Positions 24,591-34,773 of a stretch of DNA of 64,000 nt are shown piece after piece. The notes beneath the pieces are model-generated. The model did not search any database and had not been told where the DNA came from. It saw only the letters and a program-made list of their open reading frames with translations. Source of the stretch: Saccharum officinarum. Lineage: Eukaryota; Streptophyta; Magnoliopsida; Poales; Poaceae. Within the stretch, counting starts at the first letter, position 1. Every line of letters starts with the position of its first letter. The position numbers were made by a program, and so were the translations under genes. The stretch covers positions 48,097,880-48,161,879 of the forward strand of contig CM036197.1 in assembly GCA_020631735.1 (NCBI GenBank). Direction: 5' to 3'.

Positions 24591-25355
24591 TCATGGGGAA
24601 AGGTCAAAACTCACCTCGATCGGGTTGACCCCTTCTGGGGGGGCGAGTGCTTGGATGGAGGGGCCAGCCGAGCCATCACTACCGCCTAGAGTCTTGGCCG
24701 CCTCGCCGATGCTTGGTCGGTCGAGCACCGCCGCCGCCCTGTCTGCTCCTTCCACCGGTGCCCTTCTTGCATCATGCCCAAGGCCATCAAGAGCGCAAGG
24801 GGTGACGAGCATGGTAGCTTGGCCAATGTAGTCTTGCTCGTAGCAGTAGGCTAGCTCGAAGCTGCCCTCGACAGTGATCACCCCCTTGGGGCCAGGCGTC
24901 TTGAGCTTCAGGTAGGTGTAGTTGGGGACGACCATGAACTTGGCGAAGCATGGCCGGCCCATGAGGGCATGGTAGATGCCAAGGAAGCGACCACCTCAAA
25001 GGTGAGCGGCTCCTTGTAGAAGTTGTTCAGCTGGCTGAAGGTGATGTTGAGCCAGATGCGCCCGAGGGGCACGACTTCCTTCCTCGGGACGATCCCCGTA
25101 GAACGGCGCCCTGCTGGGGCGCAGGCTGCTTCGTGGGATGCCCATCTTGTCGAGGGTGATGGCGTAGAGTATGTTGAGGCCGCAGCCCTCGTCCATCAAC
25201 ACCTTGGTGAAGGCATGTGGTGCCCACGATCGGGCTGACCACGAGCGGGTAGCGCCCCGAGTGTGGAACACGATCGGGGTGATCCTCCTGGTCGAAGGTG
25301 ATGGCCGTCTAGGACCATCGGAGCCATGTTGGGGCGGCGAGGGTGTGGATGGCAT
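24591..25355 (-). pseudogene. Gypsy protease remnant
   Basis: The minus strand encodes FTKVLMDEGCGLNILYAITL (about 25210-25150), the active-site region of a Tat-type gypsy aspartic protease, where D-x-G is read as DEG. A frameshift separates it from the flap and end region GRPCFAKFMVVPNYTYLKLK, followed by TPGPKGVITVEGSF (24960-24850). The frame runs on to 24591 and stops just before reverse transcriptase would begin. An internal frameshift and the absence of everything downstream make this non-functional. Confidence 0.8.
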
Positions 25356-25401
25356 TCACATCCTGCTCAGTGATGTGGTGCTACCGGCAGGATTCATATG
25401 C

Positions 25402-26022
25402 CTAGGAGCCCCCGAAGATCATGTGTGGCGAGGCATGGTAGTCGATGTCGTCAGACTCATACTCTGGGTTGTTCCCCGAGAGGATCTCGAGGAAGGTGTG
25501 CAGCGAGGGGACATCTGCCCCCGTGGCGCCGGAGAGGATGGAGCTTCTTGCCGCGTTGTGGCTGATGAGGTGCTCTAGCTCTAGCTGGAAGGATGCCGCC
25601 GCATTCTGGATCCCGAAAGATAGGTCCGGGAGGTAGTACCAGAAGCAGTCAGGTGGCGGGAGCACCTCACCGATGGCAATTTGGTGGTGGACGTTAGCCA
25701 GCATGTAAAACATCTGGCGGCGGTCGGACATGATGGGGTTTAGGCCTAGACCGCGCCATATCTGACGGGCCAAAACCTTGAGATCTGCTCCCATAAGTCT
25801 CAGTGGAGGGGGCGACGCTAGGGGTTCGTTACCCACCGGCGCAACCCCGTGGAGTGAACGAAGCTCACCGTAGCAGTAGATGACGTAGGCCAGGCTCCCA
25901 AAGTTGAGGACCTGGTCCGGAGCGAAGGCGCCGGCTGTGATGGGGAACTCGCCAGGGAAGCGGACACCGCTGTCTGGGGCGGTGTCGCTTGCTCCGGCGA
26001 CGAGGTGGGTGGTTCCAGCCAC
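25402..26022 (-). pseudogene. Gag N-terminal remnant of the zeon-like element
   Basis: An open minus-strand frame of about 206 residues starts just inside the primer-binding site. It includes DLKVLARQIWRGLGLNP, a helix-rich MFYMLANVHHQIAIGEV segment, PPPDCFWYYLPDLSFGIQNA and FLEILSGNNPEYESDD. I judge it gag-like from its place next to the primer site and its position before the protease. It has no ATG at its beginning (the frame opens without a start), and no CCHC zinc knuckle follows, so the capsid end is deleted. It is a partial gag. Confidence 0.65.
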
Positions 26023-26050
26023 CGTAGAGCCTGAATCGCACCTGACACTG

Positions 26051-26069
26051 CCCCCTACCTGGCGCGCCA
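26051..26069 (-). other. Primer-binding site of the zeon-like element
   Basis: The minus strand reads TGGCGCGCCAGGTAGGGGG, two bases inside the right LTR (26072). This is the characteristic primer site of cinful/zeon and RIRE2-type elements and sets the orientation. Confidence 0.88.
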
Positions 26070-26071
26070 GT

Positions 26072-27124
26072 TGTCACGAGGTCATAACCGTGGCAAGCAT
26101 GTTCGAGTTGGTGTCATAGTACAGGTCTCCGGTGGCTCGGGTGGACTCAAGAACACAAGAATAACAGAGAGGACGCAACGGTTTATCCTTGTTCGGGCCA
26201 AACGATGCCCTACGTCCAGCAGCTGATGATCCTTATACTCAAAAGCACCCAAATCAGGAGGTTACAACAGAGTGTAAAGAGGTTTGGTAGGGGACTAGGG
26301 GGTTAGCTCGGTGCTAATCCTGAGGCTGTCTCATCGCTGGAGGAGCCTTCTCCTCATCGGATAGGAGGAAGACGATAGGATGCGATGGAGGACCTCTCGG
26401 TGTCCCTCTCTGGGTTGCTCTGCTCTCGGTGCTGAGCAGGAGTGGATGGAATGGAATGGAATGGAATGGAATGGAATGGAATGAGCTGTCTTGGATCATC
26501 CTCTCCCCTCTAAGTCTGACCTTATCCCTTATATGATGAGATAGGTCAGGTACATGGCGGTTTAGGGGGATGAGTCTATGGTCTACATGCGTTGGAGTCC
26601 AGGAGGGTCTTGCAGCAGCACTCTGTGGACCGTGGCGGTGTAGTGGAGCCGAAGAAGCCTTGGGCGTCGTCCAGTTGCTCTATTCTGACACTCTGCGTGT
26701 CAGGCTGTGTCGGCTTGGACCGACCTCTCCCTGGTGGACCTTCTGAAGTCTTCTTGGTGGCGAAGGAGGTCATCTCCAGGGGCTGACGCGTGGGCACGGG
26801 AGCCGTCTAGCCCCTGGCTCCAGGGGCTGAGGGAAGCTTGTCTTCTTGTGTTATGTCCCATGTGTGACCCTGTCACAGGAGTGGCTGGCAAGGCCACGCC
26901 TGGAGCGCGGCGTCTGAGAGCCCCCAGGCCTTGATGGCTTGGGGCTTGTCTTTTTGCGCTCGGGCCTTGGCTGGCATCGCAAGCCAGGCAGGAGCCAAGG
27001 CCCGAGCTCGAGCATGTTGTCGATCGGGAGCCTGAGGACCAGACCGGGCAATCCTGGGGGGGAGGAGGCGGTCGGGAATCATTGATCCCGAGGCTTAACA
27101 TACCCATATGTTAGGATCTCGTCA
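26072..27124 (-). repeat. Right LTR (5' LTR) of the zeon-like element
   Basis: A 1053-bp LTR running from TGTCACGAGG to CTCGTCA. It is uninterrupted and serves as the template for recognising the split left copy. It contains a GGAAT pentamer run at 26447-26483. Confidence 0.9.
26447..26483. repeat. (GGAAT)n microsatellite
   Basis: About seven GGAAT units. The other LTR copy at 6482-6501 has only two to three units, one mutated, so the run expanded or contracted after insertion. Confidence 0.9.
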
Positions 27125-27640
27125 GGGACCCACTGTCCCCCACTCCTTTTCAACCTTGTTGCAAATGCTTTCTCAGAGGTGTTGAATTTAGCAAGAGAGA
27201 ACAAAATTATTCATGGTTTGAATTTAGCAAGAGAACGAAATTATTCATGGTTTGGTCCCCGAGTTAGTGGAGGGTGGTCTTACACACTTACATATGCTAA
27301 TGACACCATTGTTTTTCTACAACACTCTGCTTTGGACATAGCCAATTTGAAGTTTCTTTTTGTTACGAGGAGCTGTCTGGAATGAGGATAAACTATGCTA
27401 AGAGTGAAGTGTTGACAATGGGGTTGTCAGAGAGTCAAGAGCAACAGGTGGCAGATGCATTTAGCTGCAAGCTGGGAGCTTTTCCCATGAAATACCTAGG
27501 ACTGCCAATAAGTGACAAAAGACTAAGCAAAGGCCCGAGTTGAGTGATTCAGCTGAGAAAATTGAGAAGAAATTACATGATGCTGTTCTTGACCGTTCCC
27601 CAGGTTGCAAGATAGAAGCTTGGGCCAAACCCGTCTGGCT
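27125..27640 (+). pseudogene. LINE reverse transcriptase fragment, right part
   Basis: It continues the fragment that ends at 6111. Right after the duplicated GGGAC come PLSP and, after a one-base frameshift, LLFNLVANAFSEVLNLAREN. A near-perfect 34-36 bp tandem duplication follows (27182-27251). The second catalytic motif reads YANDTIVFL instead of YADD, so the first catalytic Asp is Asn. The thumb region SGMRINYAKSEVLTMG and FPMKYLGLPISDKRLSKG follows before a stop. Homology fades near 27640. Confidence 0.88.
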
Positions 27641-27729
27641 CCGGTGCACTATTTCACAGTAAAACATTGGGCACGTCATAAACAGTGAATAGTTACACAC
27701 TGAACACACCATTTCTTAGCTAAATATAG

Positions 27730-29340
27730 GATAATCACGGTGATCTGACATCTATAGCATGGCACGATACAAGGCCCCCGAATATTTAACTTAACCGTGG
27801 ATGGAACTCTTTCCAAGATATATCTTTCGATGACCTTGAGTGCTTTATGTGCTTCCACTATCATCTGCTTGCTTTTGGAAAAGCACTCACCAGTTTTCCG
27901 ACCCGAGCACCTAACAATATCGTCGGCATCCTCCAGTTGACTAAATATGCTGTCCAGTGTAATATTTTCAAGTGCTGATGCATTCTCGAGAATATGACAT
28001 GTTAACTCAACCATGCTCTTTGCAGAGCAGAAGCCATTGATCTGCACCTTCTTGAGCCTGTCATGCTCGTGTTCAGGAATCTGCCTCAGATATGAGGCGA
28101 CATCCCCAGAAACTGAATCATGATGCATGTCAAGCTGATCCACCTGCATAGCATCAATATACTTAAATAATGGCTCCACAATAGACATTATATATCCTCG
28201 TAATATGAACAGTAACTCACACTCAAGATGAAAGTCTCCAAGACAGGAGAAGCATCCAGAAACGAAACCAAGGACAAATAATCATAGGCTCGGAAAGCAG
28301 TCTCATCATCGTCATCATCAGCAAGACCAATATCCAAGTACTTGAGGTGGAGGAATTTGTTTGCTACCATTGGTGTGTTAACCCTCTGCAGAAAGATATC
28401 TCAAATTAATTATATTGTGGAGCATGACTACAGTTAGATGTCATAACACTACTATCTAATAATGTGAAGTTTAAGAGTATACCTCACTACCAGAATATAA
28501 GGTAAGAGTTTCAAGATGTGGCACAATTGAAGGAAGCTTGGTAATAGCATAACTGACACAGTTGACCTCCCGTGAAAAGCCCAGATTTAGGTTCTTAACT
28601 CGTGATGATTCTCCAAGTAAGAGTTGTACTGGGTCAATGTACAACTCAACAGTGGAGAGGTTAGGAGCTCTGCTCTCAATCACTTGCAGCTTGTCACATG
28701 AAGACACAGTCAGCGAGCTGAGCCTATCTAGCCAGAATGGTATCTTCAGGCAGATTATCTCCATGCACGAGCGGAGTTCCAACTGCTCCAAACCAAAAGA
28801 CCTTGAAATAAGACACTCTAATTCATCCCCCACGACACGCACATGATCCAGATGCAGCTTTGTCAGACTCCTCAAGCAATCAAATCCAACTGGGGGGGCG
28901 GAAGGCACAATCGTTGAGGTAAAGATATCGAATGGAGTTTCCACGTCCATCAAGTAAAAGTGAGCAAGGGTAGTTGTACTCTGCCTTATGTTTTGTAGGT
29001 GGGAAAAGGATGACTTCTTCAATCCCTGGTGTGATAGAATTCAGAAGCCAACTATTAAAATGACAAGTGTCCACATTAAGATGGCGACCAATTACAATCT
29101 TGAGTGACCTCACGCCGACGCCTGAGTGATTTTTCAGAATGTGATCGACTCTGCTAGTGAATGTCTTTGTTCTATCACTCTTTTGATAAGCATTTTGTTT
29201 CAAGCCTAGTGTTTCCTCGGTGAAGGTGAGCTTGGGGCGGCATCTCCAAGGACATAAAAATTTACGAAATACACAGGCAGAACGGGCAGAATCACGCAGT
29301 GGCATACTGGCATTAGGGAGTGTATATGGCACCAGATATC
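27730..29340 (-). pseudogene. F-box/LRR/FBD gene copy 1, broken
   Basis: Minus-strand exons are visible at about 29340-28483, 28385-28221 and 28143-27730, with GT donors and AG acceptors. The first opens after a good acceptor (TTTGTGCAG) with DIWCHIHSLMP, the F-box. Leucine-rich segments follow (FDCLRSLTKLHLDHV, GLEQLELRSC, SLTVSSCDKLQVIES, PHLETLTL). Exon 2 holds FLHLKYLDIGL and SFLDASPVLETFILS. Exon 3 is an FBD-type domain (LKKVQINGFCSAKSMVELTC). Such proteins usually act as SCF ubiquitin-ligase adaptors. The frame is broken three times: an 8-bp tandem duplication in the F-box (29300-29313), a seventh G in a homopolymer (28892-28898), and a small deletion near the stop that extends the frame to 27676. 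Exons upstream of the F-box were not located. Sequencing error could explain the homopolymer change but not all lesions. Confidence 0.82.
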
Positions 29341-29474
29341 CTGCACAAACTTGGAAAGAATTGTTGAACATTGAGGTTGTTGTACTTCTAAAAAAATCAA
29401 TGGTACATCATAGACTCGTTCTATTCCAGGTGAACCTTCATGTTTGTACAAAATAATTGAGGTAGACAACTTCC

Positions 29475-31100
29475 ATTCGTGCAGAGAACCTTTTTGTACA
29501 GCCAGGGTGGTAATTAGTGGATTTCATAAAAAGACATTTATTAGTAATTATTGTGATCAACCATTATCACTAATTAGTCAACCATATTTTGATTCCAAAT
29601 CGATTTCCTGTAATATTTTCTTGTAAGGTTGTTATAGTGTTATAATATGCTGCCCATCATTTCAATTTTCACACATTGTCATGTAGGCATTATGGACACA
29701 AGTAGGGAGATACATTGGTCTTAGTCAAAGATATCGGCATATGGCACAGTATAAGATTTTTTTTAAAAAAAAACAAGCCACCACTAGGTTGTAGGCTAGG
29801 AATTTTTTACTTACTATATGGCTGCAATGCCTTGAGGATGAATGGATGATTGCAATCTTGTATGGCCACTAATAATCAGGAGAAAAACAAAGTGGAAACG
29901 ATGTGTATGTTTATAGTAAATGCTCTAACTGGGGCAACTGGCTCAAGAAGAATAAACAAGTCTTTTGGAAATAAAAAAGGTGTAAAGTTCCCCTCAAAAA
30001 AAAGGTGTAAAGTTTATTAGTTCAACTTGAAATTCTCAGTGCAGATTTTTGTCAAAAGGTGGAAGGCTCACAGGTTTCATAGGGATGTGATCTATCCAGC
30101 AATTCAGAATGCGGAAAGGGAACCATAAACCAGAGCCATGTTACTCCTTGAACTTCTTCTTAGGTAATACCATGTAACAAGGACTGTCAAATTGCTGACG
30201 AGCTAGCTTTCAAAATCTTATTTTTTTTAAAAAAAAATCTGCTTTCAGGTTACCAAACGATGACATTTGGCTATATTGTTTCATCTTTTCTACAGAGAGA
30301 GCAAGTTTTAGAAGGCTGTGTGTTTTAAATAAGCTTTAACATAGTGGTTGTCATGTCACTAAACCCATATCGGTAGAAAATGCTAAGCTTAGCCTTCACG
30401 TAACAACAAAGAAAATACTAGAAAATCTGTTCACAGTTTTTTTTTATGTAGTTAGCACAGCCCCGTCGTTTAGAGCAACCATAGTAAGGTTTTACTTGTA
30501 ATGTAAGATTCCATTATCAACATGTTATGCCATACCTCAGGAAGGTTTGGCCCTGAATATGTGGATATTTCACCACCCTGAGAATGACCACCTTCTTGGC
30601 AGCGTGAGTTCTTTTGTGGCACTATAGTAATAGATCCATCAGCAACACATCATGCATGGTCCTTAATGATACAGATATTAACTTCAGGAAACAACCAACT
30701 CAAGCATATAGATGTGCGCAAAAGCAACCCAAAATATTTCTGTTATCAACTGTTGCAAAACAGTAACTTTATGTAATAACAAAACAACTTGTTTTGATTC
30801 AAGAAAAGCTACAGTTGATCACAAATATTTCCAGCAAACAAATGTGACCCCACCCTCCCTTTCCCAACATCATCAAGTGGGGTCAATATCCTTTCCCAAC
30901 CACCTCTGTTCTCCTCCCTTCAGCGCTTATCTTGGAATCAATATTGGACAAACAAGCCATTGGCATTCCAGCTACCTTTTGGATAGTAGGCTGCTAGCAC
31001 ATGGTACCTCAGCCGCTTCCCAAATCATGTCATGTTCACTGTGTTTGAGTGGGTACAGCCGGCCCTTCTCAAACCATTATACACCATATCAATAATTTAT
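29475..31100. other. Intergenic region, no gene recognised
   Basis: AT-rich sequence with homopolymer runs and only short open frames. A plus-strand frame at about 30712-31095 has no recognisable domain. It could hold introns or upstream sequence of the F-box gene. Confidence 0.4.
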
Positions 31101-31116
31101 CACTAAATCTTTTTTG

Positions 31117-31203
31117 TGTCTCAAAATCTCTGATAAATGTTATTATGTCTCAAAATGTCTGATGAATGTTTTTATGTCTCAAAATCTCTGATAAATGTTT
31201 TTA
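31117..31203. repeat. 29-bp tandem repeat, three copies
   Basis: The unit TGTCTCAAAATCTCTGATAA plus ATGTTATTA repeats exactly three times (31117, 31146, 31175), with only a few substitutions between units. Confidence 0.9.
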
Positions 31204-31512
31204 GTAAGCAAATCAACATTTGAACAAAACATAGGAAAACTACTTATAGATCAATCTAAATGTACCAATTTGCTCCTACCTTGAAAAGTTTCCCGGAAAA
31301 TACAATAACTATACATAAATGGACCATCAGACACCATAAAAAAACTATTTTTTTTCTGTTTAGAAACAATATAGGCAGCACCACAGGCTCGTTCCACGAG
31401 GCACTAGAGTAACAATATGCATAGCAGGCAATAGATTCCAAAATTCAGGCCATGAACATAAGGTAGCTGAGATGAATAACCAAGAAGGGTCGAGGCCTCC
31501 AGGGGACTAAGA

Positions 31513-31602
31513 GCAGCTTACTGCATGCTTGGATTCGGCGGCGAGTCGGCGACGCCTCCGCTCCTCCTTGACCAAGAGGCGGTTTAGCGATAGCATCCCC
31601 AT
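31513..31602 (-). CDS. Possible short 5' exon of an unidentified gene
   Basis: On the minus strand an ATG at 31602 begins MGMLSLNRLLVKEERRRRRL followed by AAESKHA. The next bases, GTAAGC, make a good splice donor. The surrounding sequence (31500-31960) is GC-rich and exon-like, with a short direct repeat TATTGGATTCGAAGCCG upstream. It might be the first exon of the F-box gene whose body lies 2 kb downstream on the same strand, or of another gene. No family was recognised. Confidence 0.25.
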
Positions 31603-32239
31603 GAAACCTGGTATCGAGGTCACAAAGGCGGTCGCCCGATGGCTGCTCTCCCAACTGACTCTGCGAGGCGCGAGTGCTTGTGTGCTTGTGTCCTTTTATC
31701 TATTTGTCCAGCCCTCTGTCTCTAGATCTCCCTATTATTGGATTCGAAGCCGTCCCTATATTGGATTCGAAGCCGGAACAACTGAAGAGGGCGCCAGGGG
31801 AAGAAATCGAGTTGGCGCCACCGGGAGTCCGGGACGGGGAGCCGGGGAGGCGAAGAGCGGGTAGGTGGGAGCAAGCCGAGCTCCCCTGGTGCCTGGAACG
31901 GCAGGTACGATAGGAAAGCAGATCAGCGTAATCTGGAACGGCCCACGAGCCGTTGTGTGGGTTGGCTGACATGCCTTAACAAGAACAGAATTTGGTGGGC
32001 CTAGCGTATGGGCTTTTTATTACTTGTTTTGCCTTCTTTGTTTATGGGCTTTTATGTATGGCAAAGGCTTCATGCAGGCCGGGCATGTGCTTGACGCCTA
32101 GCACGCACGCGGGCCTGGCTCGGCCGTGAGCACTTGACCTACGGCTCTCTCCTCTCCTTCGACAAGTTGAGCGCATTCGGCGACCCAGAGCCTCCTCCAA
32201 CAAGTTGAGAGGGGTCCGGCGACGTCGATCTAAGTTGGA

Positions 32240-32540
32240 GCATCTTCAAGATTAGCCCCCCAAAAAAATACTAGCCAAAATTACTGATTTAGCTACTCTC
32301 CAAAATAAATTTGACAAAAAAAAACTACAGTACTCAACACACTATGTAAAACCAAGATGTTAGATGACTAGTGATGTAGGCTATCCAAAATTAGAGAGCG
32401 AATGAGGTGGGATGGAGAGCTAATAAATTTGGAGAGTCATTTACGGAGTCTGTTGGATATGCTTTTCCTTTAATAATAGCCAAATTTCCTTTTAGAAAAC
32501 GATTTGGCTAATCTCTTATAGCCTTCTAGCTAATAAATGG
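32240..32540. mobile_element. Possible MITE
   Basis: The left part 'gagcatcttcaagattagcc' and the right part 'ggctaatctcttatagcc' are similar when inverted, and the interior has related AT-rich text. No duplication was identified. Confidence 0.3.
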
Positions 32541-32559
32541 CGGGTTTATTAGGAGGTCT

Positions 32560-33960
32560 GTTTGGATGCACTAATACTATTCTTAGGGTATGTTTGTAAC
32601 ACACGAATTTCACGGGATTTGCATAGGAATTTCGTAGGATTCAATTCAATTTTATAGGAAAAACATAGGAATGGGAGGAAAAATCTCGTATTCCAAGCAA
32701 ACCCTTAGCTGCTAATTTTAGTGCTAATGGATTCAAACAACCTCTTAGATTGCACGATAAACCAGAGGAAGTTTAACATGTACTAGTGCCACCCAGTGTA
32801 GCTGCTTCAATTCTACCTTGGCCGATGGCATTGACCCGATGTCACGCTGTTACCAAATACCAGCAGAACAACTTGGGCAATCTAGCAATCTGGTTACCAG
32901 CCGTGCTTTTGAAGTGCATCGCATGGCGTTTCAGTTCTAACGACTCCACAACAGAGAACTCCATAAGTCTAGCTGCGGAGTGCCGATGTTGCATTTCTCC
33001 CGGTCCTAGCAAGACTTAGTACTCAATATAAGCAAATTTTGGGTCATGAAGTTCTCTTTTTATTAATTCATAAAGTTTATGTAGACTAGAAGGTTGTATT
33101 TGGCAGCATTGAATCACTAGAATAATCACAAAGAGGAAAACATTTAAGGAAAAAAATCATTTGGAACCGATTCTCGTTCTTGAGTAGTCTAGAGAAACAC
33201 CAAAATAATCTAGTTTCCTCCTAATTCTATTTCTAGTTTTAAGAATCTAGTGAGCTAGCCAAATGGTTCATGAAGTGATTATGAAGGAGTGTTTGGCACA
33301 CGGAAACATTCGGGATTCTTGTTTTGAAACTAATGATCGATGCCAAATAGCTAAACCACAGAAACGTTTCCACTAGAATTGGAATTGGTTTGGAACGATT
33401 CTCATTTTTGGACTGAATTATTGAATCAACAAAAGACTGGTTTCACATAAGAACACCTCTGTTTCTTTGCCTCACTATAGTTATATACAATCCTTTTTCA
33501 TGCAATAAATTAAAATGAGTTTTATTTAAGTTCTTCTTTTAAATATATATTTTTATTTATATGATTTTTTAAGAAAATATATATCTTTCTATGAATCTGA
33601 ATCTAGCCTACCAGCCAAAACTATCTCATAAGGTGATTCTAATTCACCATATAAAATGTTTTCTAAGATAATTTGAATTCGAAACGTTTGTAAAAAAATC
33701 TAGGTCCCTACCAAATGCACCATGAATCACCAAAGAAACATTTCTAAATGAAATCTAGATCTAAAATATTTATGAATAGAATCAGGATCTGAAACTTTTT
33801 TAGGACACCCTCAACAATATGAGCTAATTATTAGCTTTAAGATAACTTCTTCAATAATACTAACTTTTAGCAAATAACTCGTAACATAAATAGTTCGACA
33901 TGAGTTCCTCATATAAAATCTGTTATGAATAGTCCAACGTAACATTCTCATATAAAATCA
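32560..33960. other. Intergenic AT-rich region
   Basis: Contains phrases common to grass MITEs ('cacgggatttgcataggaatttcgtagg') and several related AATCTAG-rich stretches. No frame of interest; a plus-strand frame at about 32786-33019 shows no domain. Confidence 0.35.
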
Positions 33961-33966
33961 TAAAAT

Positions 33967-34062
33967 GGTCCTGTTCGGCTGATGGTTTCTGCAGCTGTCG
34001 CTGATGCTGATGCTCTGAATGGCTGTCTCATTCTGGCTGATAAGTTCAAGCGAATAGGGCAA
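33967..34062. mobile_element. hAT-like MITE remnant
   Basis: The ends GGTCCTGTTCGGCTGATG and, reversed, GCCCTATTCGCTTGAAC match the common grass 'tgttcgsttgg' MITE type, with GCTGATGCTGATGC in the core. Length and ends fit a small non-autonomous element. Confidence 0.45.
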
Positions 34063-34169
34063 TATGCATGAGACTAGTTATTGATCAAGAGCTAGGTTTT
34101 CTTTATCTTATATTAAAATATAAAATAATACTATGCTTTAAGAAACAATATGCTTTGAGTTAGCTCGTA

Positions 34170-34410
34170 CCCCCTCCGTCCTGTAATATAGTGTATTCTA
34201 GCATTCAAAATTTGTCCTCCAATATAATGTATTCTAGAGGACAAAAACCAATTTTACATTAAATACTTTCCATTTATCAACCAATCACCATTAATCACAT
34301 TGATGATAGCGTCTGATTAGGAAATAAAATGAGGATACATGCGTCTTTTATGTTCTCTCTTAATTTATCTTAAAATTCTTAAAATGAATTGTATTACATG
34401 ACAGAGGGAG
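34170..34410. mobile_element. Stowaway-type MITE
   Basis: It is flanked by TA on both sides (34168-34169 and 34411-34412). The left end is CCCCCTCCGTCCTGTAATA and the right end, reversed, is CTCCCTCTGTCATGTAATA. The CTCCCTCCGT terminus and TA target are diagnostic of Tc1/mariner-derived Stowaway elements. Confidence 0.88.
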
Positions 34411-34773
34411 TAATTAAGTAACCATTGAAGAGCTGTCCTTACAAGAAATATGGAATCCACCAAATGGCCCGAGTACTCGACCAGCTGTTGCATGCATCTG
34501 TCATTCATGAATCAATCATGGGCAGAATAAACACGCACTCTTGCATCGCAGTGCATCGTTACGCACACACCCAAAAAAAACGCACAGCGTATTGTTATAA
34601 GTTTACAGTAGTACTGATAAACAAAGCAATCGAGTGTATTATCACAGGACCAGACAATGAGCAATTACGACAACACGTGCAACATTATTACATATCTAAT
34701 CACAATATATCCAAGGATGGATGCTTAAATATCGGATAAATTTCAAAAAAAAAATCGGATAAGATCACAACAG

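Larger units (their letters stand above)
6112..27124 (-). mobile_element. Zeon/cinful-like gypsy (Tat/Retand) retrotransposon, itself interrupted
   Basis: The element lies on the minus strand. Its plus-strand left end is TGTCGTGGGG at 6112 and its right end is CTCGTCA at 27124. It is flanked by the 5-bp duplication GGGAC at 6107-6111 and 27125-27129. The primer-binding site next to the right LTR reads TGGCGCGCCAGGTAGGGGG on the minus strand, typical of cinful/zeon and RIRE2-type elements. A purine-rich tract (GGGTTTGGGGGCTCC on the minus strand) borders the left LTR. The internal part, about 4.1 kb, keeps gag and protease pieces but no reverse transcriptase, RNase H or integrase, like the zeon family of maize. 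Without the nested 14.8-kb insertion it would be about 6.2 kb. It could only have moved by using proteins of a related autonomous element. Confidence 0.9.

Noticed and set aside
26022..26022. Taking the first codon of the gag-like frame as a true start
   Set aside because: The frame opens with GTG directly after the primer site. No ATG is in a plausible place, so the start is lost or unknown.
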